A DNA stretch of 64,000 bases from Balneolaceae bacterium (GCA_017643365.1 JAEPNO010000010.1:1-64000); one strand, 5' to 3'. Positions 35,145 to 46,208 are shown, numbered from the stretch's first letter. Made by a program: numbers and translations. The notes: a model not told the origin generated them from the letters alone.

Positions 35145-36356
35145 ATGATTTTAAAACAACCTTTTCTGATAATTCTAGCCCTTTTCGTTTGGTCTTGCTC
35201 CGGGGCCGATTCCGGTACACATTCTAATGTGGTTAAAACCGGAGCGCAGGTACTCATCGAAAGTCATCTCGATGAGTTATCAAACAAAAAAATTGGGTTG
35301 GTTATGAACCTAACTGCCCGATTACAAGGCGTTCATGTTTTGGACACTTTAATGAGTAGAGGAGTAAATGTTACCGCATTGTATGCACCCGAACATGGTT
35401 TTAGAGGTAATTTTTCGGATGGCGAGCTAATACAAGACGGTGTGGAGGCTGAATACGGGTTGCCGGTTTATTCCCTGTATGGCGAAACCAAGATTCCAAC
35501 CGGTGCAATGCTAGAAAACATCGATATTCTATTATTTGATATGCAGGATGTTGGGGCAAGATTTTATACCTACAACACTACCATGAAAAATGTGATTGAG
35601 GCAGCGGCAGTTCATGGTAAAGAAGTTTGGATATTGGATCGACCGAATCCCGTTGGGGGAGAGTATGTGTCCGGTTGGGTGATTGAAGATGAGTTTACTT
35701 CGATGGTGGGTTCTCATCCAATTCCTGTTGCTCATGGCTTAACTTTAGGCGAGTTAGCATTGATGGGAATAGGAGAAGGTTGGTACAGAAATGCCGATGA
35801 TGCACGGGTTAAAGTAATAAAAATGGAAGGCTGGAATCGTACGATGCTCTGGCCCGACACCGGTTTGCCATGGATTCCACCCTCACCAAATTTACCCACT
35901 TTCGAGCATGCTCATGTATATCTAGGGACTTGCTTTATCGAAGGTATAAATGTTTCGGAAGGGCGTGGAACGGATGATCCATTCCTAACAATTGGAGGGC
36001 CGGATCTAGTGATACCAATAAATAGATTGCAGAATTTGGCTCAAACCTACCACCTAAATATCGATACACTACAATTCACGCCGGTTTCTATTCCCGGTAA
36101 ATCCCGTTATCCAAAATTTGAAGATGAACGATTAAATGGAATTAGTATTAAAACAACTTCGGAATTTTCGGAACCGGTAGAGTTTGGTTTGAAGCTGCTG
36201 GAAATTCTTAAAGCAGAGAATCCACAAATTATAGCACGAAAACATCTATACCTGTTAGCAGGTACAGCAAAAATCGATTCAACTCAATATGATTTCAAAT
36301 GGGGTGAGTCTTTTGATCGGTATTTGCAACAGCGTGAAAAGTACCTGTTATACTGA
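35145..36356 (+). CDS. namZ: Exo-beta-N-acetylmuramidase NamZ (DUF1343)
   Basis: A 404-residue exported enzyme of the DUF1343/GH171 family, whose characterised members release MurNAc from peptidoglycan fragments. The start is the ATG at 35145, with MILKQPFLIILALFVWSCSG as a lipoprotein-like signal. An in-frame TTG 6 bp upstream is less likely. Motifs are GLVMNLTARL, ALYAPEHGFRGNFSDGE, LPVYSLYGETKIPT, LLFDMQDVGARFYTYN, LDRPNPVGG and LPWIPPSPNLP. There is almost no room for a promoter between the ndk terminator and this start. Confidence 0.9.
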   Translation: MILKQPFLIILALFVWSCSGADSGTHSNVVKTGAQVLIESHLDELSNKKIGLVMNLTARLQGVHVLDTLMSRGVNVTALYAPEHGFRGNFSDGELIQDGVEAEYGLPVYSLYGETKIPTGAMLENIDILLFDMQDVGARFYTYNTTMKNVIEAAAVHGKEVWILDRPNPVGGEYVSGWVIEDEFTSMVGSHPIPVAHGLTLGELALMGIGEGWYRNADDARVKVIKMEGWNRTMLWPDTGLPWIPPSPNLPTFEHAHVYLGTCFIEGINVSEGRGTDDPFLTIGGPDLVIPINRLQNLAQTYHLNIDTLQFTPVSIPGKSRYPKFEDERLNGISIKTTSEFSEPVEFGLKLLEILKAENPQIIARKHLYLLAGTAKIDSTQYDFKWGESFDRYLQQREKYLLY

Positions 36357-37094
36357 GTGTTTTCTTTTCCACTCGTAGGCAATTAATGCCGCTGTAACCG
36401 AGGCATTTAGCGATTCTACATTGTTTTCCATTGGCAACATCAAAGTTTGATCAGAATTTTTTAAAATTCTTTTGTCAACTCCGCGGCCTTCATTTCCAAT
36501 TACGAACGCGCAAGGTTGTTCAAATTTTGCTTCCCATAAATTGGTCTTAGCATTTCCATCGAGCGCAAAAATTTCAAACCCGGCTAGCTTCAAATCTTTA
36601 AATGCTTGATTCGAATCCTGAACGCGGATTACAGGAATTCTACCGGCTGTACCTGCCGAAGTTTTAAACACAGTGGCGTTTAAAGGGGCCTGATTGTGGG
36701 ATGGCACTACAACGGCAGAAATACCTGCTGCAGCGGATGTTCGTAATATGGCTCCAAAATTGTGAGGATCTTCAATTCCGTTCAGTAAAAAAACTGCGGG
36801 GTTCTGTCGTAGGTCAACGGTTTCTATCCATTCAAAAAAATTAGTGTATTCCAGTTCAGAGCGTTGTGCAACAAAGCCTTGGTGATTTACCCGACCAACC
36901 AAAGATTCTAATTTTTTTTCGGGAACTGTAACAAACGGTATAGAGTTTGCTTTTAAAGTAGTAGAGAGATTTTTATAAGAGTTCGGCGGAATTGAATTCT
37001 TGATAAAAACTTTGTTCACCGAATTACTGTTTGTTTCGGCGATTTCCTCCACGGGCTTTCGACCGTAAATGTAAAAGTTCTCGGATTTTGACAT
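36348..37094 (-). CDS. rlmB: SpoU-family rRNA 2'-O-methyltransferase (RlmB-like)
   Basis: Methylates a ribose 2'-OH in 23S rRNA, G2251 in RlmB; the exact target is inferred. An RNA-binding substrate domain (about 1-75) starts YGRKPVEEIAE. The SPOUT knot has LLNGIEDPHNFGAILRTSAAAG, then CAFVIGNEGRGVDKRI and MLPMENNVESLNASVTAALIAYEW. All three knot motifs are intact, and 248 residues is normal length. It overlaps namZ tail-to-tail by 9 bp. Confidence 0.9.
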   Translation of the reverse strand: MSKSENFYIYGRKPVEEIAETNSNSVNKVFIKNSIPPNSYKNLSTTLKANSIPFVTVPEKKLESLVGRVNHQGFVAQRSELEYTNFFEWIETVDLRQNPAVFLLNGIEDPHNFGAILRTSAAAGISAVVVPSHNQAPLNATVFKTSAGTAGRIPVIRVQDSNQAFKDLKLAGFEIFALDGNAKTNLWEAKFEQPCAFVIGNEGRGVDKRILKNSDQTLMLPMENNVESLNASVTAALIAYEWKRKHSV

Positions 37095-37167
37095 AATTTT
37101 TTTAGATAAAATCTCTTTTATGTATAATTAAAATGTTAATGGTCGTATTGCGAAAATAATAAAGGAC

Positions 37168-37518
37168 ATGTACGAGGAACCAAAAGAAAAATATTCCTTA
37201 GTTCAAGAGAACACGAGCAAAGTCGATATGCCGACCGGGCACCTTAGTAGTTTTTCTGTTTTTTTTGATAAAGTGCATTCTATAAATGGATTGCATCTTT
37301 TGTCAGCGTTGTTTCAGATTATTTTGGGTTCTTCATTGGTAGCGCTTTCAGTGCTAAATATTGTGCAACCGGTTGTGTTAGCAGCAATGATGTCGGTAAT
37401 AGGAAGTATAGCAATTGTATCAGGTATATACTTCACTTATTACGTATTTAGCCGAACAAGCTCATTTGATTCGTTAATTAATAAAGCTATAAAACGCGTT
37501 ATTAATAACCAGAACTAA
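37168..37518 (+). CDS. Small membrane protein of unknown function
   Basis: A 116-residue protein with a polar N-terminus and two hydrophobic helices: LLSALFQIILGSSLVALSVL (about 51-70) and PVVLAAMMSVIGSIAIVSGI (about 74-93). A basic tail (INKAIKRVINN) follows. I recognise no family. It lies between rlmB (divergent) and the phosphodiesterase gene, 93 bp upstream of the latter. Confidence 0.6.
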   Translation: MYEEPKEKYSLVQENTSKVDMPTGHLSSFSVFFDKVHSINGLHLLSALFQIILGSSLVALSVLNIVQPVVLAAMMSVIGSIAIVSGIYFTYYVFSRTSSFDSLINKAIKRVINNQN

Positions 37519-37611
37519 AGGATAAAATATTTATTAGTACACACATTTGTGATGCTGTGCATTAGAAATTGAGTATTTTGTGCCAAAAATATTCAACATA
37601 ATTCTGATGTA

Positions 37612-38457
37612 ATGAGATTTTATTCTATTCTGATTGCTACACTATTCATCTCAGGAACTTTTCAACAAGCTGTGGCACAGTATAATCTTCCGAATCTACC
37701 GCACTCAAATAACGATAACTTTGTAGTTATTGCCCACCGTGGTGCAAGTGCCTATGCTCCAGAAAACACGCACTCGGCTTTCAAAATGGCCATTGATATG
37801 AAAGCTGAGATGATAGAACTTGATCTTTTGCTTAGTAAAGACGGTGTTCCTGTTGTAATTCACGACGAAGATCTAAAAAGAACAACAGGTAAAAATGGAT
37901 TAGTGAGTGACTATACCCTCGCTGAACTAAAAAAACTCGAGACCGGTGCTTGGTTTGACGAAAAATATACCGGCGAACCCTTTCCAACACTCGAAGAAGT
38001 GCTAGCGTATACAAAAGGCAAAATCGCTGTAAACATCGAAATAAAGCACGAAGCTGTAACCGATATTACCGAAGGTGGCATTGTTGATAAGGCGTTGAAA
38101 TTAGTATATCAAGCAGGTGTTGAAGATCAGGTAATCTTTTCCTCGTTCGATTATAGGGTAATGGAGCATCTTAATAAACTCGATCCCGACATGCCGAAAG
38201 CCTTGCTGTATGAAAAGCGCCAATCTGGAGAGCTGACACCAAAACAATTAGTAGAAAAATACTCTGTAGATGCATTTAACTGTAGTCATAAAGTTCTTTC
38301 TGATGAATGGATAGAAGAACTGAATGCGAATAACATTCCATTTTTTATTTACACGGTTAACGATAAAGCATTAATGGAAAGAATTACCAAGGCAGGTGCC
38401 AGAGGTATTTTTTCCGACTATCCCGACGTACTTAGTAATGTTGTGGAAAACATGTGA
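37612..38457 (+). CDS. Exported glycerophosphodiester phosphodiesterase
   Basis: Hydrolyses glycerophosphodiesters to glycerol 3-phosphate and an alcohol. The 281-residue protein has a signal peptide (about 1-22, ending at AVAQ). The GDPD motifs are VVIAHRGASAYAPENTHSAF (catalytic His and Arg), MIELDLLLSKDGVPVVIHDE (metal acids and second His), and IAVNIEIKH. The C-terminal IPFFIYTVNDKALMER segment closes the TIM barrel. Periplasmic location is inferred from the signal peptide. Confidence 0.92.
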   Translation: MRFYSILIATLFISGTFQQAVAQYNLPNLPHSNNDNFVVIAHRGASAYAPENTHSAFKMAIDMKAEMIELDLLLSKDGVPVVIHDEDLKRTTGKNGLVSDYTLAELKKLETGAWFDEKYTGEPFPTLEEVLAYTKGKIAVNIEIKHEAVTDITEGGIVDKALKLVYQAGVEDQVIFSSFDYRVMEHLNKLDPDMPKALLYEKRQSGELTPKQLVEKYSVDAFNCSHKVLSDEWIEELNANNIPFFIYTVNDKALMERITKAGARGIFSDYPDVLSNVVENM

Positions 38458-38492
38458 GTAACTAATTTGCCTTTCATTTATACTAGCATTGA

Positions 38493-40195
<1,703 letters not shown>

Positions 40196-40196
<1 letters not shown>

Positions 40197-40660
40197 TGGA
40201 TGATGATCCCATGTACTCCGGTTTCATCCGCCAAAGAGTAGCGGGAATACTAGAAGAAGAGGGCAAACTATTATTAGTAAAACTGCTTTCTCCGGTATCA
40301 AATCAGGAGATATGGATACCACCGGGCGGCGGAGTTGAATTTGGGGAGCCTTTTCATCAAGCGTTAAATCGTGAATTTTCTGAAGAAACTTCCATTCAGA
40401 TTTCGGTATGTGAATTACTTCATATAAATGAATTAATCAGTGGGAAATTTCATGTTATTGAACACTTTTTTAAGGTGAAGAAAGAAAGTGGTACACCCAA
40501 ACTTGGCATCGACCCTGAGCACCCAAAGGACCAACAATTATTATCTGACATTGGATTCTTTAGCCGAGAACAATTACAGAAACTGAATTGTAAACCCGAA
40601 TATCTGAAGACCACCTATTGGGATAAAACGGCTACCACATCATTCGATAGCCAGCGGTAG
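40196..40660 (+). CDS. NUDIX hydrolase
   Basis: A 154-residue NUDIX-fold pyrophosphatase of unknown substrate. The NUDIX box reads GGVEFGEPFHQALNREFSEE with the family spacing, but the Gly after EExx is Ser (EETSI), a mild variation. The N-terminal part resembles the NDP/DHNTP-type enzymes (VAGILEEEGKLLLVKL). Its start overlaps the pyrG stop, so the two are coupled. Its 3' end overlaps the histidine kinase 3' end by 21 bp. Confidence 0.85.
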
Positions 40661-42661
40661 AGTAAAGCTAATTGTGGTACCAACGCCATAGGAGCTTTCA
40701 ACATGTATGGTTCCACCGTTTTTTTCGATGAATTCTTTGCAAAGCATCAACCCCAGTCCGGTGCCTTTTTCATCCATTGTTCCTTTGGTTGTAAAAAATG
40801 AATCGCTGAACAGATGTGGAATAAATTCGTCTTTAATTCCAACCCCGTTGTCTTTAAAGGCAACAGAAACCATATCTCCTTCACGGGTTGCTTTAATACA
40901 AATTTCATCATCCCTGTGGCTGAACTTTATAGCGTTTGATAACAAATTCTGTACTACCAGATCAATCATATTCAAATCTGCAAACACCAGTATTTCCCCC
41001 ACCGGAGTAGATACCTGAAGGTTTTTATCTTCGATACTGGTTTGTAGTAAAGCATATTTATTCTTGATTATATAAGAGATATCAAATACTTCAGGGTTTA
41101 TTTTATAACCATCCATCTGGCTTTGAGCCCATTGCAATAAATTGTTCAGCAATGTTGAAGTGTATTTGAATCTGCGTGCTACATTTGGGATAAGACGGTC
41201 TAGCTCTTCCTGTGAAGTCTTGTTCATTTCTATCAAACTAATTACACCATACAATGAACTAAGGGGGCCTCGTAAATCATGTGCTATCATAGAAAAAATG
41301 CGATCTTTAACCCGATTCGACTGCCGGAGTTTCTCAGCCTGATCTTGAATTTCTTTATTTTTTAAACTGAGCAGATAATTGTTTTCTTTTTTCTGATGAT
41401 AATTTCTATACATGCCAATGATAGCAAGTGCGGCTAAAAAAATTGCTGTTAATGAAGCAATTAAAAGTGTTTGCTGCTGCTGTATTTTAGCGTTATTCAT
41501 CAGGTTAGATTGCCGGTTTGCAGCCATTAACTCAGCTTCTCTTTGTTTAAATTCATATTCAGTAGCAATTCTTGTTATCTGGGAATTGGTCTCAGAATTT
41601 TTTAAAAAATCACTGGTAGCCTTGTATTCTTCATGATATTTAAGTGCTGCTTCTAAGTCACCCATTTTTTTCGTAACCAGATATAGGCTCTGCAAAGTGG
41701 CTTGTTTTTCAGGAATAGCATTAAAACGATCGGCAATTTTATATCCTTGTTCGGCAAACTCAAGAGCTTTCGGTAAATTACCATTTCCAAGATAGGCTTG
41801 AGATAAACCATTTAACGATTGTACAGTTTCAAGTTCGTTTTTTCTGGATTCGAATAAATCGATAGAGGCATTGAACACTTCAATTGCTTCTTCGTGATTG
41901 CCTTCAGCATTAAAAACCTGCCCCAATTTAAAATTAGACAACCCATAAACCCGAGGATCTATATTACCCTCTTGAGCCAGAGCTCTATAAAGTTGAAGCT
42001 TTGCATTTTCAAACTGCTTCAAATCATAATAAATGAATCCTAAATTTACCGGAATACTAACTCTTGCAGCAATATCGGTAGGCATTTCGGCATCCAATCG
42101 AAGAAAAATTTCCAGAGCATTTTCGAACAACTCCAACCGCATGTACATCACGCCGATGTTGCTCAATGTTACATAATACCCTTCGGGGTTTTCGTCGGGA
42201 TCGTAATAATCCAGAATTTCAAAGAATTTTCGAAGTCCCAGCTCATACATTCCCATAGCGCCGTAAATGGTGCCTTGATCATGAAGAAGGTCAATTTTTA
42301 GTTTCTCAGCAGACTCAATATTCGAAACCAGTTGTAAAGCACGATCAGCCGCCTCCAAGCTTTGATCATAATCACCCTTCATAAAATGAACCCAAGTGAC
42401 TAAACCAAGTGCTAGTGCAGATTTTTCGGGATGAAGCTCCTCAGAAACTATCTCTTTTGCCTTATTAGCGTAAACTAAAGTAGAATCGAGATTCGTGAAT
42501 TTGAATTGCTCGGCGCGTTGGGTATAGGTATTAAACAGAGTGGTGTCGTTGCGAACGATTTCGTGCGATGATTGCGCAAATCCCGAAAGAGAGACAGTTA
42601 AAAAAAAGAGAATTAAGGTTGCTCGCATTGAATATGTTAATTGCACAACGAATGTAAACAA
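40640..42661 (-). CDS. TPR-containing sensor histidine kinase
   Basis: A 673-residue kinase with a signal peptide, about eight periplasmic tetratricopeptide repeats (about 30-350, for example QGTIYGAMGMYELGLRKFFEI), a coiled coil, and one membrane helix (TLLIASLTAIFLAALAIIGM, about 395). The cytoplasmic kinase core follows. The phosphoacceptor is in MIAHDLRGPLSSLYG near 460, the N-box is NLLSNAIKFSH, G1 is FKDNGVGIKDE and G2 is GTGLGLMLCKEFIEK. No receiver partner is adjacent. This layout is widespread in the Bacteroidota and their relatives. Confidence 0.92.
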   Translation of the reverse strand: MFTFVVQLTYSMRATLILFFLTVSLSGFAQSSHEIVRNDTTLFNTYTQRAEQFKFTNLDSTLVYANKAKEIVSEELHPEKSALALGLVTWVHFMKGDYDQSLEAADRALQLVSNIESAEKLKIDLLHDQGTIYGAMGMYELGLRKFFEILDYYDPDENPEGYYVTLSNIGVMYMRLELFENALEIFLRLDAEMPTDIAARVSIPVNLGFIYYDLKQFENAKLQLYRALAQEGNIDPRVYGLSNFKLGQVFNAEGNHEEAIEVFNASIDLFESRKNELETVQSLNGLSQAYLGNGNLPKALEFAEQGYKIADRFNAIPEKQATLQSLYLVTKKMGDLEAALKYHEEYKATSDFLKNSETNSQITRIATEYEFKQREAELMAANRQSNLMNNAKIQQQQTLLIASLTAIFLAALAIIGMYRNYHQKKENNYLLSLKNKEIQDQAEKLRQSNRVKDRIFSMIAHDLRGPLSSLYGVISLIEMNKTSQEELDRLIPNVARRFKYTSTLLNNLLQWAQSQMDGYKINPEVFDISYIIKNKYALLQTSIEDKNLQVSTPVGEILVFADLNMIDLVVQNLLSNAIKFSHRDDEICIKATREGDMVSVAFKDNGVGIKDEFIPHLFSDSFFTTKGTMDEKGTGLGLMLCKEFIEKNGGTIHVESSYGVGTTISFTLPLAIE

Positions 42662-42768
42662 ACACCATAGCTAATTAAATTAAAATCAATTAAAGCTAGC
42701 GATTGTAAAAGCTCTCAAATTCGTAAGTTTGGCATCATAAATTCTGTATTTTCAACAAAAAAAATTTT

Positions 42769-44424
42769 ATGAAAAAAATACTGCTCTTAATTTCGATCTT
42801 TTTTATTACACAAACGTGTGATAATTCATCTAACACAACCATTATTCATAATGTTGATGGGTACACGCTAAGCGATGGCGAACTCATCGAGTTTAGTACC
42901 TTAGTTATTGAAGATGGAAAAGTTGTTGCTACTGGTGGGGATGATCTTGTTTCCATGTATGAAGGTGTAAAAATTGATGGGGAAGGCAAAACACTGCTTC
43001 CGGGTTTAATCGATGCTCATGGACATGTAATGGGGCTCGGCTATCAGGAGTTACAAGTAAATTTAATGGGTATTACTTCACTCGATGAAACGCTACAAAC
43101 CATTAAAGAATATGCAGATGCGAATCCGGATTTGGAATGGATATTAGGACGCGGATGGAATCAGACGCTCTGGCCGGAAAATGAATTCCCAACAGCAGAG
43201 GACCTTGACCGAGTAGTTCCGGATCGTCCGGTATGGTTAAGTAGAGTAGATGGCCATGCCGGTTGGGGAAATTCGCTAGCAATGCAATACGGTGGGGTTA
43301 GTAAAGACACGCCGGATCCGCAAGGTGGTAAAATTATTCGAGATAATAACGGAGATGCTACCGGTATTTTTATTGATGCTGCCGAAGGTTATATAAACGC
43401 AGTTGTTCCTGAACCAACTCCACTTGAGCGTTCACTAGCGCTTGAGAAAGCGTTAAAGCAAATGGCTCAAATGGGTTTAACCAGTGTGCACGATGCCGGA
43501 GCAGGTGTGCAAACATGGGATTTATATAAAGACTTTGCAGACAATGGTAAGTTAACTGCTAGAATCTATGCGATGATTTCCGGCGCTGGAGGAACCTTTG
43601 ATACCCTTTCGATGAACGGTCCGGTTGAATCATATAAAGATGACTTACTAGCCATGCGAAGTGTAAAATTGTATTCGGATGGAGCATTAGGAAGCCGCGG
43701 CGCTGCTATGCTTAAACCGTATTCTGATGATCCAGGTAATTATGGATTGTTATTTGTTTCGCAGGAAGAGATGAATGAGATGGCAGCTAAAGTAGTTGGA
43801 AAAGGATTTCAGGCTAATATCCACGCCATTGGTGATGCGGGTAATCGACAGGTGTTGGATGCTTTGGAGTATGCTCAAAATACACATCAAGCCTACGATT
43901 TAAGAAACAGAATTGAACATGCACAAATCGTGGCTCTGGAAGATATCCCAAGGTTCAAAGATTTAGGTTTGATCGCAAGCATGCAACCTACTCATGCCAC
44001 CAGTGATAAAAACATGGCAGAAGATCGTGTTGGCCCGCAACGCATTAAAGGTGGTTACGCCTGGCAGAAATTTTTAGATCAAGGGACCGTTGTCGCTGCC
44101 GGTTCTGACTTTCCCGTAGAACATTCGAATCCATTTTTTGGGCTCTATTCGGCAGTTACACGAATGGATCATAGTGGTGAGCCGGAAGGTGGTTGGTACC
44201 CGGAAGAAGCCATGAGCCGTGAGGAAGCTTTGAGAGCTTTTACGATTGATGCGGCGTATGCAGCACATCAGGAAGATGTGCTTGGCACACTTGAGCCGGG
44301 TAAATGGGCCGACTTCATCATCATCGATCGCAATTATTTTGAAGTTGATGCTTCAGAAATTTGGCAAATTGATGTGCTACAAACCTGGTTAGCCGGCGAA
44401 AAGGTTTACCAAAGCGTAGATTAA
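42769..44424 (+). CDS. Amidohydrolase family lipoprotein (YtcJ-like)
   Basis: A 551-residue exported metal-dependent hydrolase. The N-terminal MKKILLLISIFFITQTC is a lipoprotein signal with Cys at 17. The amidohydrolase-3 motifs are LLPGLIDAHGHVMGLG (metal His pair), LSRVDGHAGWGNS, FQANIHAIGDAGNRQV, NRIEHAQIVALEDIPRF and AAGSDFPVEHSNPFFGLY. The C-terminal GTLEPGKWADFIIIDRN returns to the small beta domain. The substrate is not predictable; family members act on amide or formamide bonds. Confidence 0.9.
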   Translation: MKKILLLISIFFITQTCDNSSNTTIIHNVDGYTLSDGELIEFSTLVIEDGKVVATGGDDLVSMYEGVKIDGEGKTLLPGLIDAHGHVMGLGYQELQVNLMGITSLDETLQTIKEYADANPDLEWILGRGWNQTLWPENEFPTAEDLDRVVPDRPVWLSRVDGHAGWGNSLAMQYGGVSKDTPDPQGGKIIRDNNGDATGIFIDAAEGYINAVVPEPTPLERSLALEKALKQMAQMGLTSVHDAGAGVQTWDLYKDFADNGKLTARIYAMISGAGGTFDTLSMNGPVESYKDDLLAMRSVKLYSDGALGSRGAAMLKPYSDDPGNYGLLFVSQEEMNEMAAKVVGKGFQANIHAIGDAGNRQVLDALEYAQNTHQAYDLRNRIEHAQIVALEDIPRFKDLGLIASMQPTHATSDKNMAEDRVGPQRIKGGYAWQKFLDQGTVVAAGSDFPVEHSNPFFGLYSAVTRMDHSGEPEGGWYPEEAMSREEALRAFTIDAAYAAHQEDVLGTLEPGKWADFIIIDRNYFEVDASEIWQIDVLQTWLAGEKVYQSVD

Positions 44425-44437
44425 GAATTACCGGCGC

Positions 44438-44908
44438 TTACATCGCTTCAACAAATGTGAGTGCCGCTTCTTCTAACGATTGTAGGCATCTGTCAAAAAA
44501 TCCGCCGGCAGTCTCTGGCGAGGGTACAAACATTTCGATGGCAAGCCATACATTTTCGCTATTGATGTAGCCTTTCACCACTTTATGATCTCTGCTCACC
44601 TTATCCAAAGCAAGTAACACTTTGTTGCCCTCAAGCAAATCTGCGATCGGCCAAATATTGAACATTACTACTCTAAAAAACTCCTGGTCATTTGGATCAA
44701 CGCCAATAAAGTAGGCTTTTTCCATATACTCGAATTGTACGTCGCCATCTTCATCAACAAAACCACTTAGTCCTCTCGCCTCCAACATTTCTAAATAAAC
44801 TTGTTGCAACTCATCAGCCGATGGTTGGGCAGGCAAAGTGTTGGGGATCATTATCAAACCAAATAGGAAGATTATGGAATGGCGGAGTTTTATTGATTTT
44901 AGAATCAT
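44438..44908 (-). CDS. Exported YbjN-like protein
   Basis: A 156-residue protein with a signal peptide (about 1-28). Its mature part resembles the YbjN/secretion-chaperone-like fold: YLEMLEARGLSGFVDEDGDV, FEYMEKAYFIGVD, FRVVMFNIWPI, LALDKVSRDHKVVKGYI and VWLAIEMFV. Function is unknown. It converges with the amidohydrolase gene 13 bp away and is divergent from the radical SAM gene, with 47 bp between starts. Confidence 0.6.
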   Translation of the reverse strand: MILKSIKLRHSIIFLFGLIMIPNTLPAQPSADELQQVYLEMLEARGLSGFVDEDGDVQFEYMEKAYFIGVDPNDQEFFRVVMFNIWPIADLLEGNKVLLALDKVSRDHKVVKGYINSENVWLAIEMFVPSPETAGGFFDRCLQSLEEAALTFVEAM

Positions 44909-44914
44909 GAGCAG

Positions 44915-44943
44915 AATTCAATTGATATATGTGTAATATATAT
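44915..44943. promoter_or_regulatory. TATATGT direct repeat in the divergent promoter region
   Basis: Two TATATGT words lie about 13 bp apart between the YbjN-like and radical SAM genes, in wording similar to the pair before umuD. A common regulator for the two DNA-repair-related loci is possible but unproven, since spacings differ. Confidence 0.2.
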
Positions 44944-44955
44944 GTATCATTTTAA

Positions 44956-46002
44956 ATGATAAAAAACCTTCCCATTAAAGGACGTGGCAGTAGCGATAAT
45001 CCAATTAATCGCTTTGAGGGAAATTATGTGGAATATCACGAAGATGAAAAGCCACAATATAAAACTCAGCTGTTTAAAGACGACACCAAAAATATTATCA
45101 GCTTTAACGAGAGTCCTGATGTTCCTTTCGATGCCGGATTAAACCCTTACAGAGGATGCGAGCACGGTTGCGTGTATTGTTTTGCGCGTCCATTTCACGA
45201 GTATTTGGGTTTTTCTTCAGGATTGGATTTCGAGACAAAAATTATGGTAAAATATGATGCGCCAGAGCTGCTAAGAAAGGTTTTTATTTCGCCAAAATGG
45301 AAGCCTCAAGTAATTGCATTAAGTGGCATTACGGATGTGTATCAACCTATTGAGCGAAAACTGGAAATTACCAGAAAGTGTTTAGAGGTTTTTGCTGAGT
45401 TTAAAGCTCCGGTTGGCATAATTACAAAGAATTATCTGGTAACCAGAGACATCGACTTGTTAAAGGAATTGAATAGCTATAATTGTGTGAGTGTATTTCT
45501 CTCGGTAACGACACTTGATGCAAAACTTGGGCAAAAAATGGAGCCGAGAACTTCATCACCAACTAGAAGATTGAAAGCAATTGAAGAGCTGGCAAACGCA
45601 GGTATAAACGTAGGAGTAAATGTTGCGCCTGTAATACCGGGACTAACCGACCACGAAATTCCTGATATTCTACGTGCGTGTGCTGATGCCGGAGCAACAT
45701 CGGCAGGATTTATTGTCTTAAGATTACCGTTTAAAGTTAAAAATTTGTTTGAAAATTGGTTAGAACAGCATTTTCCGGATAGAAAAGATAAAGTATTAAA
45801 CCGGCTTAAAGCGATGAGAAATGGGAAATTAAACAATACCGAATTTGGGCAAAGAATGAAGGGGGAAGGAGAATTTTATCAACAAATTAAATCGGTATTT
45901 CAAATTCATACCAAGCGATTGGGACTAAACAGAAAATCGATGGAGCTTACAACCGAGCAATTTGTTCGGAAACACGGGCAGCAGTTGGGTTTATTTAGTT
46001 AG
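44956..46002 (+). CDS. Radical SAM protein (PA0069/spore photoproduct lyase-like family)
   Basis: A 348-residue radical SAM enzyme of the SplB-like PA0069 family. The iron-sulfur motif is CEHGCVYCFARP, with Cys68, Cys72 and Cys75 in the required CxxxCxxC spacing. GLNPYRGCEHG precedes it and VIALSGITDVYQPIERK and MEPRTSSPTRRLKAIEELA follow. Spore photoproduct lyase repairs UV lesions; members in non-sporulating species have unknown targets. The short divergent promoter region shares TATATGT words with the umuD upstream region. Confidence 0.88.
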   Translation: MIKNLPIKGRGSSDNPINRFEGNYVEYHEDEKPQYKTQLFKDDTKNIISFNESPDVPFDAGLNPYRGCEHGCVYCFARPFHEYLGFSSGLDFETKIMVKYDAPELLRKVFISPKWKPQVIALSGITDVYQPIERKLEITRKCLEVFAEFKAPVGIITKNYLVTRDIDLLKELNSYNCVSVFLSVTTLDAKLGQKMEPRTSSPTRRLKAIEELANAGINVGVNVAPVIPGLTDHEIPDILRACADAGATSAGFIVLRLPFKVKNLFENWLEQHFPDRKDKVLNRLKAMRNGKLNNTEFGQRMKGEGEFYQQIKSVFQIHTKRLGLNRKSMELTTEQFVRKHGQQLGLFS

Positions 46003-46025
46003 GTTTTACATTTATTTAATCTAAA

Positions 46026-46145
46026 GCGGGAAACTATTTGCCGATAACTACGTCTTACAGATGTAGCTTCCCGATACCCGCATCGAGATTTTAATTAGAA
46101 CATAGATGACCACTATTTCTTCTCACTTGGGTATCGGGTTTTTTT
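46026..46145 (+). terminator. Long-loop terminator with an alternative upstream pairing
   Basis: CCCGATACCC (46070-46079) pairs with GGGTATCGGG (46129-46138), which is followed by a T-run. The same strand segment (TTCCCG, 46068-46073) can also pair with CGGGAA (46027-46032) around a CTAC/GTAG hairpin. Either it simply ends the radical SAM transcript or it is an attenuator-type switch before the next operon. Confidence 0.5.
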
Positions 46146-46174
46146 ATGCCTAAATTTTACTAAATACACAACAA

Positions 46175-46200
46175 CGAAAGACTTAGCGGTCTTTTTTTTG
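46175..46200 (+). terminator. Second short hairpin with T-run
   Basis: AAAGAC and GTCTTT pair across ttagcg, followed by a run of T residues, 60 bp before the redoxin start. Confidence 0.6.
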
Positions 46201-46208
46201 TATATTTG
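46201..46208 (+). promoter_or_regulatory. Putative -7 box TATATTTG before the redoxin operon
   Basis: TATATTTG fits the Bacteroidota -7 consensus TAnnTTTG. No good -33 TTTG box was seen. The start codon is 56 bp downstream, after a purine-rich aaaaaaagagaaaga. Confidence 0.3.

Noticed and set aside
46080-46128. Small coding frame inside the 49-nt hairpin loop
   Set aside because: Only a few codons are open and none has a plausible start with spacing for translation.
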